Part shown: in pieces, positions 12,429-24,997 of the stretch
Layout: each line of letters opens with the position of its first letter
Position numbering within the stretch: the first letter of the stretch is position 1
Assembly (NCBI RefSeq): GCF_037975245.1
Contig: NC_092567.1
Location: 7,190,714-7,254,713, forward strand
Direction of reading: 5' to 3'
From: Apostichopus japonicus
Lineage: Eukaryota; Echinodermata; Holothuroidea; Aspidochirotida; Stichopodidae
DNA: 64,000 bases
Program-made: the position numbers and the translations under genes
Notes under the pieces: generated by a model
Databases searched by the model: none
What the model saw: only the letters and a program-made list of their open reading frames with translations
Told to the model about the DNA's origin: nothing

Positions 12429-12760
12429 GTGACATCATTACAGCGCTGAAGGGTAGCCAGTGACGGATCAATGATTTCGTAAAAGTGTGACTCACCCTAC
12501 CCTCACACCGACAACTCCATTTTTTGACGTTTCCATTTTCCTCTCTCACTAATGATCTATATATATACTATATATGGTCTATCATAACGCGTGTGTAGAA
12601 TTGTGCTATGAAACCAACTGTGGCTGGTCTCGAACTCGACCGTGTCGTCGGGGAACATGACGCATTTTGGGATGGGGGCGACCGCCCGCCCCCCCCCCCA
12701 TTCAGCATTTTTTTTAAATGATATCGCTAAGTAATTTCAAAATAGAAAGTGCTTAGAGGC

Positions 12761-12869
12761 AACTAACAAGGCCTGGGAAGTGTCATTTCCAGCGATCTGG
12801 GAGACATTTTCGGCCAAAATTTGCTTGTACGCTTCGCGCCAACCTATGGTGGCGCTACGCTTAGATAAT
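12761..12869 (+). repeat. 110-bp transposon core repeat, copy 3
   Basis: Blocks GGCCTGGGAAGTGTCATTTCC, TTCGCGCCAACC and GGTGGCGCTACGCTTAGATAAT are in the usual order. The terminus-like CTCGCTACGCGCCTG follows about 50 bp later. Confidence 0.85.
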
Positions 12870-13274
12870 TTGCCTACAGGCTTCGCCTCTCCCTTGGCAA
12901 ATTCCTCGCTACGCGCCTGTTCGAATTTGTAACGCAAACAGCAGATATAACATCATATCAGTGAGCATGAAAATGGCGTTCCAGGATGAAAAGCCTCAAA
13001 ACTGTCCGACTTGCCTGAAAAAATAACCAAAAATTTTCGCGTGCAAAGCGCGCGTTCAACGTGTTCTTGTCAATATCATATAAGCAAGTATCGGTTATTA
13101 CATCGCATGCCATCATGTACCGTACGGTCCGTTCAAATTGCGCAGTATACCGCGGGATGCTAATGTAAACAACGACATGTCTCATGTAGATGTATAAAAA
13201 GCATGGAGGTCCAATTATGTCAAAACTCTCTTTTACATTAGTAATGGCGAATTAGGGCCTGCACCCCCGCCGCG

Positions 13275-13654
13275 CAGTGGCGGAGCGTCCATATGGTCAG
13301 GGGGCGGATGCCCCCCCCCCCTGACGGACTCAAATGGACTGCTGGCGCCTTTTTCAGCTCTTTACCACTTTTTACTTATTCGTGATTTTTGACTTTTTTA
13401 TTGCGCTCTCATCTACTTATTGACATTTGTCACATTTTGTTGGTGTAATTTGGCGATGACACCTTATTCTTCGTTTATCTGCAAATTAGCCAGGCCCGGA
13501 AAGGGTCATTTCCGGCGATCTAGGGAGTATCTTTACTCAAAAATTTTCTGTACGCTACGCGCCAACCAGTGGTGGCGCTCCGCTTAGATAGTGTCGAAAC
13601 ACCCCTTCAGACCATTCTCGCCACTCCTGACCAATACCCCTAGCTCCGCCACTG
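13275..13654 (+). mobile_element. 380-bp hAT-type MITE with perfect 8-bp duplication
   Basis: The ends CAGTGGCGGAGC (13275-13286) and GCTCCGCCACTG (13643-13654) are perfect inverted repeats. CCGCCGCG flanks both sides (13267-13274 and 13655-13662). The interior holds a poly-C run and core-repeat copy 4. It inserted into the GC-rich end of an older CATAGG-type MITE. A truncated relative lies at 8695-9244. Confidence 0.93.
13483..13592 (+). repeat. 110-bp transposon core repeat, copy 4
   Basis: Blocks AATTAGCCAGGCCCGG, GTCATTTCCGGCGATCTAGG, ACGCGCCAACC and GGTGGCGCTCCGCTTAGATAGT. It lies 62 bp from the element end at 13654. Confidence 0.88.
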
Positions 13655-14198
13655 CCGCCGCGCCTCCTACGCCTATGTGTGTAGTGTTCGGTTTCGGAAA
13701 TATCTGCTATTTTTTCATTTCCTTCAACCAAGTTTTATAATAGCCGTTATTACAGGTTTTAATATTTGTACATCAATAAATTAACTGTGTCTGAATTTTC
13801 GAAAATTTCTGACCAACATTCTACATCACACTTCCCTCTACTCGTGCAATTTTGACCGGTCTGTTAGGGGTTGAAGGAAGTTTTTTCTATATTGCATGTC
13901 CATAGATGAAATTTTGTACAACATTATGGCTATGTTTTGAAGTGAGTTTATTCACGAGAAATGGGAATTTTCAAGTTCTGAACAAATATGGGGCTTAAAA
14001 CCTTGAAAAGTGGGGCTGACGGGTATTGTGGGCCGGGACGTAGAATCACCTACAAAGCAAAGACCCACAGGAGATGCGATCAGGTCGAACATGATGTGTG
14101 CCGGGTTGACAATCTTCTAAAAGGTTATGGATGGAAAAAAAAAACTATTAGGAAATACTTGGTTCTCAGGCAAAAGGTGTACATCTGGTTGGTCATTT

Positions 14199-14300
14199 CA
14201 AGCCCGAGAAGTGCCGTTTCCGGTGATCTGGGGGGTTTCAAAACAAGAAATTTTCTTGTACGCTGCGCGCCAACCGATGGTGGCGCTCCGCTTAGATAGT
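14199..14300 (+). repeat. 110-bp transposon core repeat, copy 5
   Basis: Starts AAGCCCGAGAAGTGCCG, then TTTCCGGTGATCTGGGG, GCGCGCCAACC and GGTGGCGCTCCGCTTAGATAGT. It lies 42 bp from the composite terminus at 14342. Confidence 0.85.
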
Positions 14301-14347
14301 AATTCGCGCCCCCCGGGTTTGAAAATCCTGGATACGCGCCTGAGTTA

Positions 14348-17345
14348 CATTTATTCCGATAATTTCATGATGATTTAGTGAATATATGTAAAAACAAAAA
14401 TTTAACTTGACACAGACACGTTTTGTCTGCGCGATGTGTCTGCAAGATGTGTAGGACGGAGCAAGGCTGTTCAATTTATGTTATTCCATGTAGGTTTTAT
14501 TATTCATTAAACATGTACTCTTTAAATCATTTGAAACAGACGGTATTCAAACTTTTGTGTTTATTGCTTGTCTATGCATCCACTAGCAGATAATAGGGTG
14601 GGGGAATGTGTACATGAAATGCTATTTGCCCAAATTTTAACCGGTGGTGGGGGAGGGGGAGGGGTGCACGGGAACTAACACCCTACCGCTTAGGTAGAAA
14701 TGTCAATGATAGATTGATCTAATTGATATAGGTTGTGTTGTATTATTTACTTCCTCGACCCCTTCCTTAAGACATACCCAATCGACGTCAGTTTTCAAAC
14801 TGTCTGTTTTCACCGGGTATGTATAACGTTACATCTCTCGTACATTTACTTCTATTGGCGCCAAAATGTATGTTACAAATTTCAAACATCACCCGCGAAC
14901 AGCTGGAAAACACCTGTATATGCTATTGAATACCTGTTCACATCTAGTATCTATCACTGACAACGAATGTTTTAGTGTTACATTAGTGGAGCTGCAGAGT
15001 ACGTATTATATTCGTGGGAGTTGTTTGTTACCATTGACTTGTTGGTTAATAAGATGGATTATTTAATGGAGAGGAACCACTGTTAATAGTTAAGACAGCG
15101 TTCATTGATAAGTGAGATAATTTGACGGTATGGTATAGAGGCATAGGCTAGAGGGGGAAAGCGGCCAGGCCAAACTTAGTTAGGCTATAAGCTAGACTAG
15201 TAGTAATAAAGTTAGGCTATGCTAGAAAACTCACTCATCACCTTCGAAAAACTATAATTATCTACTTTTAGCGAGAGGACATGCTTAGCAAATCTAACTC
15301 ATAAATAATAGAGATCTTAGCCTAGTTGCTGACTGAATATCAGAAAAGTCCAAGTTAAAGCTTATCTTAACTATAAAGGAATTGAATAAAATACAATCGA
15401 GACACTGAGTTTTCTTTAGGGATCTTAAATTAAGCGAAGAATGAAACCAGCGATTAACATTCTAGGTGTACTGATGCCTAACATTTACTTCATTCTAGCT
15501 AACAAAATGTATCAATAGACAAACTCTAGAAACTTTGTTATTCCTCAAAAAAATTTAAATCACAGAAAATGGTTCAACTCGATTTTAATCGTACATAACA
15601 TAGCCTTATACGCATTAATACAAGTCAATCTATAACATTCCAAAATTATCATTTTAATCACCTAACTTATTAAATCTACCAGGTCGGACATTTGAGCCAC
15701 TTGTGTGAGAAACCTGCAGCTTTTTTACCGAGCAGGCTAACTGAAATAATGTTATTTAATAACTGATTAGTTGAATGACCATACTCCTGCCAATATACCT
15801 GACACTTTATATGAAATATACCTTTGTTAAATACTGTATAGGGCCCAGAGCTTTGAGCCTCTATAAAACAGTTTTCCTATTAAGTCTAATAATAATCAAA
15901 TGCAATACATAGTTATTAAAAGGAATCTTTCGTCCATGTTTTTCCAGGAGCAACTAGATCGTGGTGTTCTACTGACAGCTGGTTTATCTTAATTTTGCCC
16001 ACATAATTATAAAAACTGTACGTCATTTCCAAGCCAACAGACTTATGGCCACATGATGTTTAAAAAGTAAAATGGTTTTGAATTGAAAGTGCGCCACCTA
16101 TTTTACCCTGCTGCAACTCTCAATAGCAGAAGTTCGCCAGAGCCGTAGCTCAAACGTTAAATGTTCCGCTAACTGTTCACACCCGATGAACTCCATGTAA
16201 CAGAAGATATTTCAATGAAGACCCAATCAACCCGATTAAACTTAAAAGTAATAATTAATTAGTATAATTAAACCCTCAAGGATATGATGTGTTTACAGAT
16301 AACAATATTATTTGTAAAAAAAATATATATAATTAGCGGATGGTACTATTTAATTGGAAGAAACGATAAAGTTTAGAAAGTTAAAATCATAAGCAATACC
16401 CAATTTAGGAATATCTACAAACACAAAGAAAGAAAAATGTTACATTTCGAAAAAATCTACTAGAAGTTATGTCACAATCAAACCGTAACTTAGGAATGAA
16501 TTTGATAATTAACTAATTAAACACAGATGGACATCATCTTTAAACAAATCATATTAATTAGAAATAATCATAATTCAAGCAGAATAGTCGGATTTGGATC
16601 AATAATGAAATAATTTGTAAATTAAATTTTGAGTTTAAGCCTCGTCAACCTTCTCTCTGGAAACTTGAATTTGATCTACCGTACATCTGCTTCTCTAAAC
16701 TGCATTTTAATTATAAGAAACAACCTATTGATTTAAATATAATTCTTCAAACTCTCCTTATACTTTATAAAAACCTGGTATTAGTTAGAGTAGAAGTTTC
16801 CTTTTCATGATTCCTATAACATTAAATTACATTTTCCTTCTGAAAGTTCTAAATAAAAATACAAATAAATTTGATCAATATTTTTCTTCAAAAGATAGAT
16901 AATCTCAATTATTATTGACCCATTTCTTATAAAATTCTCAACCCGTCATTGAGATTTGTTTCCTATTAACTAATAAATAAAAATATGTAGCCTCGCATTC
17001 TTATTTTATTAAACCTTACTAGCTATAAAAACTTTAATGAATAATTTAATTGTAAAACAATCAAACTAACCCTTTAATCCTACATTACCACTTTATTTTC
17101 TCTAATCTAATGTAATTATTCCTGTTTATATTTGTGTCCCCATAAAATCAGCCCCTTATTTCCGTTCTAATAACTGATTCCGTCTTACAAATAAAACACG
17201 ACCTTAATGTCTTAGTTTATCGCTTTATTTTCCTTTATCTTCTTTTCGTTATTTTAATTTTATTATAATTATTCTAAACCTAACCAAATCCAATATATTT
17301 ATCTCCATCTACTCTATTATCAGTAACTCTATTCTTTCATTCTAG
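14348..17345. other. Non-coding, presumably upstream intron of the LRR gene
   Basis: Very AT-rich, increasingly so towards 17.3 kb, and ends in an acceptor region (TCATTCTAG at 17337-17345). No earlier LRR exon was recognised. Low-complexity TAGGCTA/GCTAGA words cluster near 15140-15230. The boundary with any upstream exon is unknown. Confidence 0.5.
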
Positions 17346-17551
17346 ATTCCTATCTCCTGTGTGTTGCTACGGTCCTGCTCTCCTAGAGTTGATGAGTCTG
17401 GTCTGAACCTTATCCTTGAGTCTGGTCTCTCTCTCTCTATCCTGAGTTCTCTCCAGGAGCTGTGGATCGGTGACGACAGGAGACTAACTAATGAAGAGTT
17501 GGCGGCCATCTTGTCTTACTCCTCACAGTGTACAAGCTTGAAGGAGCTGGA
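17346..17551 (+). CDS. LRR exon of a probable NLR/LRR-family gene (partial gene, exon A)
   Basis: The only frame free of stops starts at the first exon base. It reads IPISCVLLRSC..., then ILSSLQELWIGDD, LTNEELAAILSYSSQC and SLKEL, with the last two bases (GA) in a split codon. The spacing of Leu residues (LQELWI...LTNEELAAIL...LKEL) is that of a ribonuclease-inhibitor-type leucine-rich repeat, as in NLR receptors. The acceptor is TTCTTTCATTCTAG and the donor GTAAGT at 17552. A later acceptor inside the exon (CTCTCCAG at 17447-17454) is possible but would remove the first leucines of the repeat. Exon phase is 0 in, 2 out. There is no NACHT or membrane segment within the window, so the full architecture and ligand are unknown. 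Confidence 0.72.
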
Positions 17552-20500
17552 GTAAGTATTCCGGTGTAGATGTTAGAATCATTATAACAGTTAAACAGGG
17601 AATTAATTTAATAATACAAATTATCAATATTAAACAAACAATAAATACTGTGAAGTCTGCTGTATTTTAATGTCAAGGATTGGATTCAATGAGTTTAGTT
17701 GGATTTATTTCAATAATTAGGTCATCGTGATTGGAATTCTGTAGAATGTTATGATTAATAATACAAAATATAATGGATAAATAGGGAATATTTTAAGAGG
17801 GTGTTAGTAATAGAGGGAGGGGTGCAGGGGTGGTGGTGGTGGTTTAAATGTTCTTTGTTTATGTTAATGTTAAAATTTAACGAAATAGGTTTTAGAATTA
17901 CAGGAATATTTATTAGGATAAAATAAGAGATATATAGACAAAGAAATTGGATTTTAATAATTCTAGCGAGTGAAATTAATATTATAAAGTAAAGTTTTAT
18001 AAAGAATAACTGTTAATTTTGACTGAAACCTCCGAAATAGTTTATTTTCAATTATGTACAATTAATTTAAGAAACAAAAGAGATTAAAATTGTTATTAAT
18101 TTTAAAGTAGTAAAATGATGGCAATGAAAATGGCAATAACTTATAACTTTGTTTGTATAACTCCTCATAATTGTGATCAGATTATGACACTCTAGCAAAA
18201 CTGAAATGTATACAAAAGAAGCAACCAATAAAACAGTTTTAGTTGTCGAAATTTAAAAAAAACAGTTACGCAAAATAAGTTAACAAATTGAAAAAAAATA
18301 AACGTTAACTAGAAGGAAATAAATAATTGAAATTGAGTTAACTATAAAGTTAAAAAAAAACCATTTTTGCAATAAATATAATTAAAGGCAAATCTGTATC
18401 TTATAATTTCAGAGGTTCAAATTTAATCCATTTAAAACTACATCATTTTCTTCTCTATAGTTTGAAATACAATGTTATACAAAATAAGCTAAATTAATAT
18501 TCATGCTAATATTTTAACATAATTATCAACAATAATTTAAAATTTAACCAAGAGCTTTCAGCTTTGTATAATTCATAACTTTAAACAAAAACTGTTTAAT
18601 ATTTTAATATTCCTCGTATTAATGTTACTTCATACTTCATTCGATCATGACGTCCCTAGTTCCTCCTTTACAATGCAGTGTTAATTAATCCTCCCAGACC
18701 CATCCCCCCCCCTTCCACCCCCAACCAACCCCTCCTCTCATTCCTCATCTTGCCCTGTTTGGTCTTACATATCAAACCTCGTAAAATTTCTCCTTTCCAT
18801 CCTAACCATTCACAAAATAATCAGTGACAACTTCAACTTACAGCTGACGTGTTACTAAGAAAATAATTCGCACCCGCCCCCCCCCCCCCCTTCCCCCTTT
18901 CTCTACCGCGCCTCACCCAAATCTCGAAAGAAAAGAGAAAACTATTTAGTAGTTACATAAATGAAATAAATAACAAAAGAAAGCTGCTTTACATATGTTA
19001 TAAGTGAAACACCGCCATTCCAGGAATAACTAACCGCCGGAAAAATATCACTGGAAATAATACATTTTGGTCTTGCTATAAAAAATATATAACACATAAT
19101 GTTTATTCTAGACTAATTACCTTACCCCAATCCCAGTGTGCTCTTGGTTAAGTTTAGTCTCGCCCCTCTGCCCCACTCCCCTTCAGACACCTTACCTGGA
19201 CCCGCCACCACTCTCCCTTTGACACCACCCCTCCCTACCCGTCGTACATACTCGTTTTTAGATGGCCCTGGCCCCTTCAAATCCATTCCATGTTTCTATC
19301 CGATAACATCATCACCGTTTTAGTACACACAGTAGGCCTACTTTGCTTCAACAACAGTTTTCTACACAGACGGTTGATTCAAACAATTTATTTCTAAAGA
19401 AAAATAAGTTAGCAGTAGAGATGACACACCTGGATCTCCCGTAAATACCTAATTAGCATAACAATAGATGACCTTACAGTAGGTAGTTGAAGCTAATGAA
19501 TAGAAAGATAAACGAGCCACGCGTCTAGTGTACATCTGGAATGTTGTAACTGTCATACAACGAAACCATGGAAACTGACGCTAAGTAGGTCAGTCTGTGT
19601 CTAGCAGTGGCTGGGAATAATGCATTTTATTCAATACGGGTTAGCATGTCATATGCCGAGATATTACGGCGTGTTTTCATTATTATTCTTTGTTTATATA
19701 TTTTAAATGAGTTAACTTTATTTCCTTGGTTGTTTAATAGATCCCTCACTTGCTCCTCTCCCTAATTTGATAGAAGGATTGTTTTATTTCCCTTTCTTCG
19801 TTTTTTTCCCTTTATGTACTTCTCGTTGGTATATGGAAGTCTGCCTAATTAGCACATAATTAAATAGCCCTTAATGTAACTCACATATCTAATATGTGAC
19901 TACAAACATTGCGGGTTCTTAATTGCCTAGTTTATGGAGAACACTTTTGTTCTGTGAAGTTGATTAAACAGTTAAAAGGTGGAGATAAAATATTACTCGT
20001 GTTTAGCAGGGAGAAAGATTCGTTTGATGAGATCTTTTATCTTTTTAAATATCGAATTATATACTGCACTAGTTCTTTTTTATCTACACAGAACAGGCGA
20101 AAATTATTAAATTATTCTATCGAAGATTAAAATGTATAATGGATAACGACAACTAGAAATCGATTTCAAATTTGCAACTGTTTTTAGCGAATTTAGAAAG
20201 GCTTAGAAGGCTGTCATCATCGCCCTCAGACTTTCTTCCAAACGGTTTACATTATTGTTATAACACACGCTAACAAAATGAAGTACAGATTTCTATCCCC
20301 GGTACACAATTAATGAACCTACAAGTTAACAATCACAATAAACACTTATACAACTGTCAGGGTCATATCCAGGTCGTAAATATGGCCACGGTTCATTTAG
20401 TTTTGTTGCTGAGAAGGAAAAAAGAAGCAGTTATTCACTTCTTGAAATTAATTCATTGCGTCATAATTTGCGATGATTTACATGAATCATGGTGGTATGC

Positions 20501-23291
20501 TTATTAAAACTGAACAAAATTATATTGTCATAGTAACATGGTCGACAAGTAAAAAGAAAAAGAAAGGAAAATAAAACAGAAAAGAAACCGAAGGAGAGGT
20601 GTTATGTTCCTGGAAATACAGTTAGTAGAGATCTGTGGGTTATTGTATTCCGTCGGTCGCACATCCGGGGTTTTCCTCCCGTCAAATCGTAGCGAATAGA
20701 GTGAAAACATGTAAAGTAATTGTGTCTAAATATCGCGAGTCTACGCTTTCAGAACGCATGAAGAGAAACATGAACACTCTATGCATATACCTCTATAGGC
20801 ATAAGAATGCAATATAATAGTAAAGTAGAGGAGCCCTAATGTAACAGAAGCTAAGCGATCTTCGTAGGTATTTTACAGATGTTGTATTTTTAATTGTTTG
20901 AGATACTACAGTAGGCCTACCTGCATATTTATGATTCTGCGTCATGTTTTGCTTTGTTCAACACTTACTTTTGCTGGAAAAAGTTTTAATTTCATACTGC
21001 AAAGAATCATATCTTTCTAATGTGCAATTACGTAGCACCATGCATCTGCCTAACAGCCTAACCTTTGTTCATAGAAAGTATTGATGTTGCAGATCTGTAC
21101 TTTGGAGACTTGAACAACAATCATAGGCCTACTGGCGAGTGAAATTTGGCTAGTAGATTTTTAGTCACGGTCGCCAAATAGCGATTACTTTCAAAAATAA
21201 TTGTCGGGCCTGAAAAACTTCACAACATGATTTCTCATGGTAGAAATCATGGATACTTTTCATACATGGTATATGGATTTGCCATATTGAATACAAGAAT
21301 CCTAAATGATTGTGAGGTCAAATCTCCTATAGGTCACCAGAGGTCAAACTCTGAAAAACCTTTTACATGATATGTAACGATGGAAATCGTGGATACCACT
21401 AATACTTGGTGTGTGGATTCATAACATCGAGTACAAGACCCCTATTGTATTGGAGGTGTGTATAGCCACGTACAGTAGACTGACCTGTGTTATCATGTCA
21501 TATTGTTATTGTAACAGCTAGTTCTGGTTATACTAACAAGCAGAAGTCTAGTGCATTGAAGTCATAGAAATCTCAATGCATTTTGCATTCTGGTTATCTT
21601 TGGAAAGGAGGGGTGGGCTCCAAATATGACTTGCGTCCGTTGGGAGGGGTCTAAACGGGGAGAACCCTTTTATTAAAATATAACCTTTAATAAATAGTTT
21701 TCAATGCTGTAGCAATATAAATTATTAGTGCAACAATTATTTCCAATATATTGCCATTGTACATTGTATTGCCATTGTACATTGAGTTGTTGTGTCCGCT
21801 ATAACCCTTACATTATATAAGATTAGTGAAATATTCGAACGCGCCTGTTTTAACCAGTCACTGGATAGATACAGAAAACTAACGATTGTAAAAGAAAACG
21901 TTTTTCATAAGTAGTAGCAGTATTTATGCGTTAATTATGCTAATTAGATACAAGAAATGTAACCAATATATTTTCTTTCTATGTCCGGAGCAATATTTTA
22001 CATAGAACTGGGCAATTCAGGTATAAGGTAGGATGATACTGAGCTAGACTTGAACATATTAAATGGATATTATGGACTATCTGTTACCGGTTAATCAAGA
22101 TAATTTCATTTCATGCTCGATAAACTCAAGTGCCCTCTTGTTGTTGTGTGTTTGTAACAAGTGTCTTCATGTCTAAAAATTTGCTATCTGGCTTCAAAAT
22201 AATAATAATGATAAAATATGCAGTTCAAAAGTACCGGTATATATAAAGAAAACTTTTGCTGAAAACATTCAAATACGGTACTTGAACCTGTGGAAAGGAA
22301 TGCACAGATTATTTATTTTGAGAGGGTTTCAGATAATTTGACAGTCTAGTGGTTTCTTGCGTAAAATCAAAGTCACATTTTCCCCTGTCCCTCAGTGTTT
22401 GTGCCTCCATATTCCAATAAAATTTTCTTTTGCGATTCAACGACGACGGCATTAGTGTATTCTTAAAAAAGTATGACCAGAAAGTCTTAATAACTCCTCG
22501 GTATGAAGGGGGTCGGATATTTTGGACACATGCAACTCTTCATTGAGAACATAGTTGAATAGGAAGATTCGATTGTGTAATGGCTAAGGTCATTATTATC
22601 AACTCCACAAAAATGTTATAATTTTGTACAATTTGATATAGATCAATGACAAAAACAATGCGTGCAGTGTGATATAATTATGAAGGTTGATATTGAATAA
22701 ATACTTAAATAACGTTGGTATATCATAGTAACAATTTGTGATTAACTTCAATCCGAGATGACAAATTGTTGCGTCCAGTAAAGAATGTTGCTATGTCCTC
22801 GACCCTCCTATCCCTGTACCTTCTATTTCTCCTCCGTTTTAGTGCAAGATTGTGCAGGTTTGTCATTCCGAAATTAAGTTGAAAAATGTAATTTGTAGCA
22901 TCTTAAACTATTCTGAGGTTAAGAAACAATTTTCAGTTTTAAGATTCATAATTTCTAGATTTTATATTTTACCACTGCACTCTAACAATCTCAGACATTT
23001 TAGTTCTCATTTAAAAGTGAGAAGGGTTCACGAAAACGATCTATATTATCAATCAATTTACCGAAAATATCATACGATAAAAATCACGTGATCCGAGCGG
23101 AAAATGGCAAGCGGTTGTTACAAGGATTCGCTCCGTTTACTTAGTTTATTTTGTACAATGTTGTATTTCTACATGTTTGTTGTTTACTTTGTTTATCTTC
23201 AATGATTTAGTAAACAATTAACCTGACTAGGAGGACATTCTTTCTACGTCTTCTACATCTTACACGATGATTATTCTACTTCTCTCCATAG
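17552..23291 (+). other. Intron A-B of the LRR gene (5.7 kb)
   Basis: GTAAGT at the start and TTCTCTCCATAG at the end. It is AT-rich, with poly-C stretches near 18704 and 18877. I see no mobile element with clear ends. A degenerate tandem repeat at 21211-21465 is listed separately. Reading frames at 19909-20130 and 20313-20507 show no family resemblance. Confidence 0.65.
21211..21465 (+). repeat. Two degenerate tandem units of about 141 bp
   Basis: Unit 1 begins TGAAAAACTT at 21211 and unit 2 TGAAAAACC at 21352. Shared words in order are ACATGAT, GAAATC-TGGATAC, ATACATGG/ATACTTGG with T-TGTGGATT, CAT-TTGA-TACAAGA and GAGGTC. The first unit also holds three AGGTCA half sites. It is non-coding. 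Confidence 0.75.
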
Positions 23292-23371
23292 GTTTGGTGC
23301 GGGCTACACTATGCCAGACACTATTCCGGTTGGATCCATTCCATCATCCTTGAAATCAAGAAATGTGAAAG
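23292..23371 (+). CDS. LRR gene exon B
   Basis: Acceptor CTTCTCTCCATAG and donor GTATTG at 23372. The first base completes the split Glu codon left by exon A, giving SLKEL-EFGAGYTMPDTIPVG. The exon continues SIPSSLKSRNVK and leaves one base (G) for the next exon. It is 80 nt, phase 2 in and 1 out. The joined reading SLKELEFG fits the end of an LRR. After that the sequence loses the LRR leucines and becomes a Pro/Ser-containing linker. Support comes from splice borders, frame continuity and phase. No transcript is available. Confidence 0.7.
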
Positions 23372-24948
23372 GTATTGTCACAATGACGTCATAATGGACA
23401 CACTTAAAATGTCTGACATTTAATTAAGGCTTTACCAACTATGTGAATTTCTTTTGACTTGTTGATTGTTGTTGATTTACATACAAGAGAGTAATGAATC
23501 AGCAACACATGATTGCCATTTTATATGAAGGAGACACCCAGGTCAGAGTCTTGTGATAGTAAACAACGAACTGAATAATAGAAATGTAACAACACTTCAT
23601 ATTGCTTGGCTTAGTTGATTTAAGAGATAAGTCATATTCCTTTCATTTCGCTCCTTCGAGATCACTGCACTATAAGTATTTTGTTAGTAGCCATCACATC
23701 AATTGATGCTTGCAATCTCTTTCCAAAAAGTAGTGGTATAATGCACTTTGGGCAACTTAATTACACAGCGACAATGATTGTGAAAGGTTTTGAAGTAATG
23801 TTGTGCCCCTCGGAGTCTGTCAATCCACCGCCCCGTAAAACACACACACACATTTAAACACATTCACACCTGTGGTATTACACCAGAAAAAGGGGAAGTT
23901 TATACATCAAATGATACCTTCTGAGGCATAATTTGACTTATATGACTTGACTTATTATCCAATATCTAAGTCTAAACGCAATATTGTTTTTTAACTATTG
24001 TAAGTTAGTTTTTAATGCGTGGCGGTGGGGTGGGTGGCGGGTGGGGGCTGGGGAGACACCCCATAACTCCTTTGATCGGCGCTTGAAAGAGTACAATATA
24101 CATGTATTGGCAAACATTAACATCCATGCATGATTTGTCTTGAAAAAAATAATACTAGAAATAAAATGCGGGTTGTTATAGTAATACGCTGACGAAAGTA
24201 CTGTAAGAGTTATAATTCAAAAACGAAGAAAAAAATGAATCGGTCTGTCTGTTACTCCCTTACGTCTATGTTTCCACAGATTTGGATAATATTTGGCTAA
24301 AAGAATGAAGCTACTTACAAAGGCTTTGCCTCCCTGACCCCCCCCCCCCCCTCATAACGGGGAATAACAATACTCTCCGCTGAAAATTGAGTTCTTCTCA
24401 TAGATAGATTTCTTTGTTTCAAAATTTCTTAAAAGAACGAAAAATATCTTCAAAGGGTGCAGCTTAAGTCCAGCGGACCCCACCAGCCTGCTTGGAATAC
24501 ATTATAGATACTGTAACTAAAATTTATTAATTACTTCTGTTTTGTGTTTTAGTACTTTAAACTCGCTACGAGAGAACAAGGGATATGACCTAACGCAATA
24601 ACTTATGGAGGCTTCCCCTCGTGGAACCAACCAGGACTTGAAATATATTCCAAAGAAAGCCCCTCAATCCCGCTTGAGCTATCATAACGTTCTGTACAAT
24701 CTTGAAGTTAAGTTTCTTCCTGACAACCCTATTTAAAAATTCTGCAGCTTCCGGGGACTTCGCCACACACCCTTTAATAACATTAAACAATCGAAGAAAA
24801 ATATCTAATTTACGTTTTCGGTCTGCATATCTGCATACAAAGCGAAAAGTGCGTAAAACAGGCTTTATGCTTATTAATTATTCAAGCCATCAATACACAT
24901 ATTGTGTATCAATTCGGTACAGTTTTACATCGGCATTAAAAAACGTAA

Positions 24949-24997
24949 TGATGTAACCAGGGAGTTGTTATGGAATAACAACTCCCTGATGTAACGA
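24949..24997. repeat. Perfect 14-bp-stem hairpin between 9-bp direct repeats
   Basis: CAGGGAGTTGTTAT (24958-24971), loop GGA, then its exact complement ATAACAACTCCCTG (24975-24988). TGATGTAAC precedes the hairpin (24949-24957) and recurs over its right edge (24987-24995). The unit is too short to be an ordinary MITE. Confidence 0.9.

Larger units (their letters stand above)
12990..13678 (-). mobile_element. Remnant of a CATAGG-type hAT MITE, interrupted
   Basis: Sequence from about 13000 to 13266, plus 13663-13678 beyond the nested 13275 element, matches the intact MITE at 56274-56753 in inverted orientation. It ends CCTCCTACGCCTATG (13664-13678). The next eight bases, TGTGTAGT, equal the complement of the ACTACACA target duplication at 56754. 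Both loci therefore derive from one insertion event. The opposite terminus and its duplication are deleted here. Confidence 0.75.
12214..14342. mobile_element. Composite repeat with CAGGYGCGTATCCAGG ends
   Basis: The left end is CAGGTGCGTATCCAGG (12214-12229). The right end is CCTGGATACGCGCCTG (14327-14342). These are inverted copies with one mismatch. AGTTA flanks both ends (12209-12213 and 14343-14347), a 5-bp target duplication as known for some hAT groups. The interior is nested: a purine-rich tract, a core repeat, a terminus-like CTCGCTACGCGCCTG at 12907-12921, a remnant of a CATAGG-type MITE, and the intact 13275 MITE inside that. An inverted partial copy of 12214 to about 13715 is present at 56228-57582. 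There is no transposase. Confidence 0.75.

Noticed and set aside
12211-12549. Lys/Glu-rich and Phe/Leu/Ser-rich frames of 71-112 codons on both strands, and the equivalents at 57240-57666
   Set aside because: They are direct translations of the purine or pyrimidine tract and exist in several frames at once.
12625-12645. GGTCTCGAACTCG resembling a pol III B box or an Alu-like sequence
   Set aside because: No A box or tRNA fold can be built around it, and it is simply part of the 12214 composite, present again near 57130.
12958-13185. Similar peptides (CDVITDACLYDID-like) in frames at 12958-13185, 29492-29731 and 56549-56776
   Set aside because: The similarity follows from DNA identity between copies of one MITE family. 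The frames differ in length, lack a common start or stop and are too short to be a transposase.
22843-22857. 15-nt microexon between CTCCGTTTTAG and GTTTGT
   Set aside because: It would disturb the clean phase match between exons A and B, and the donor is weak.
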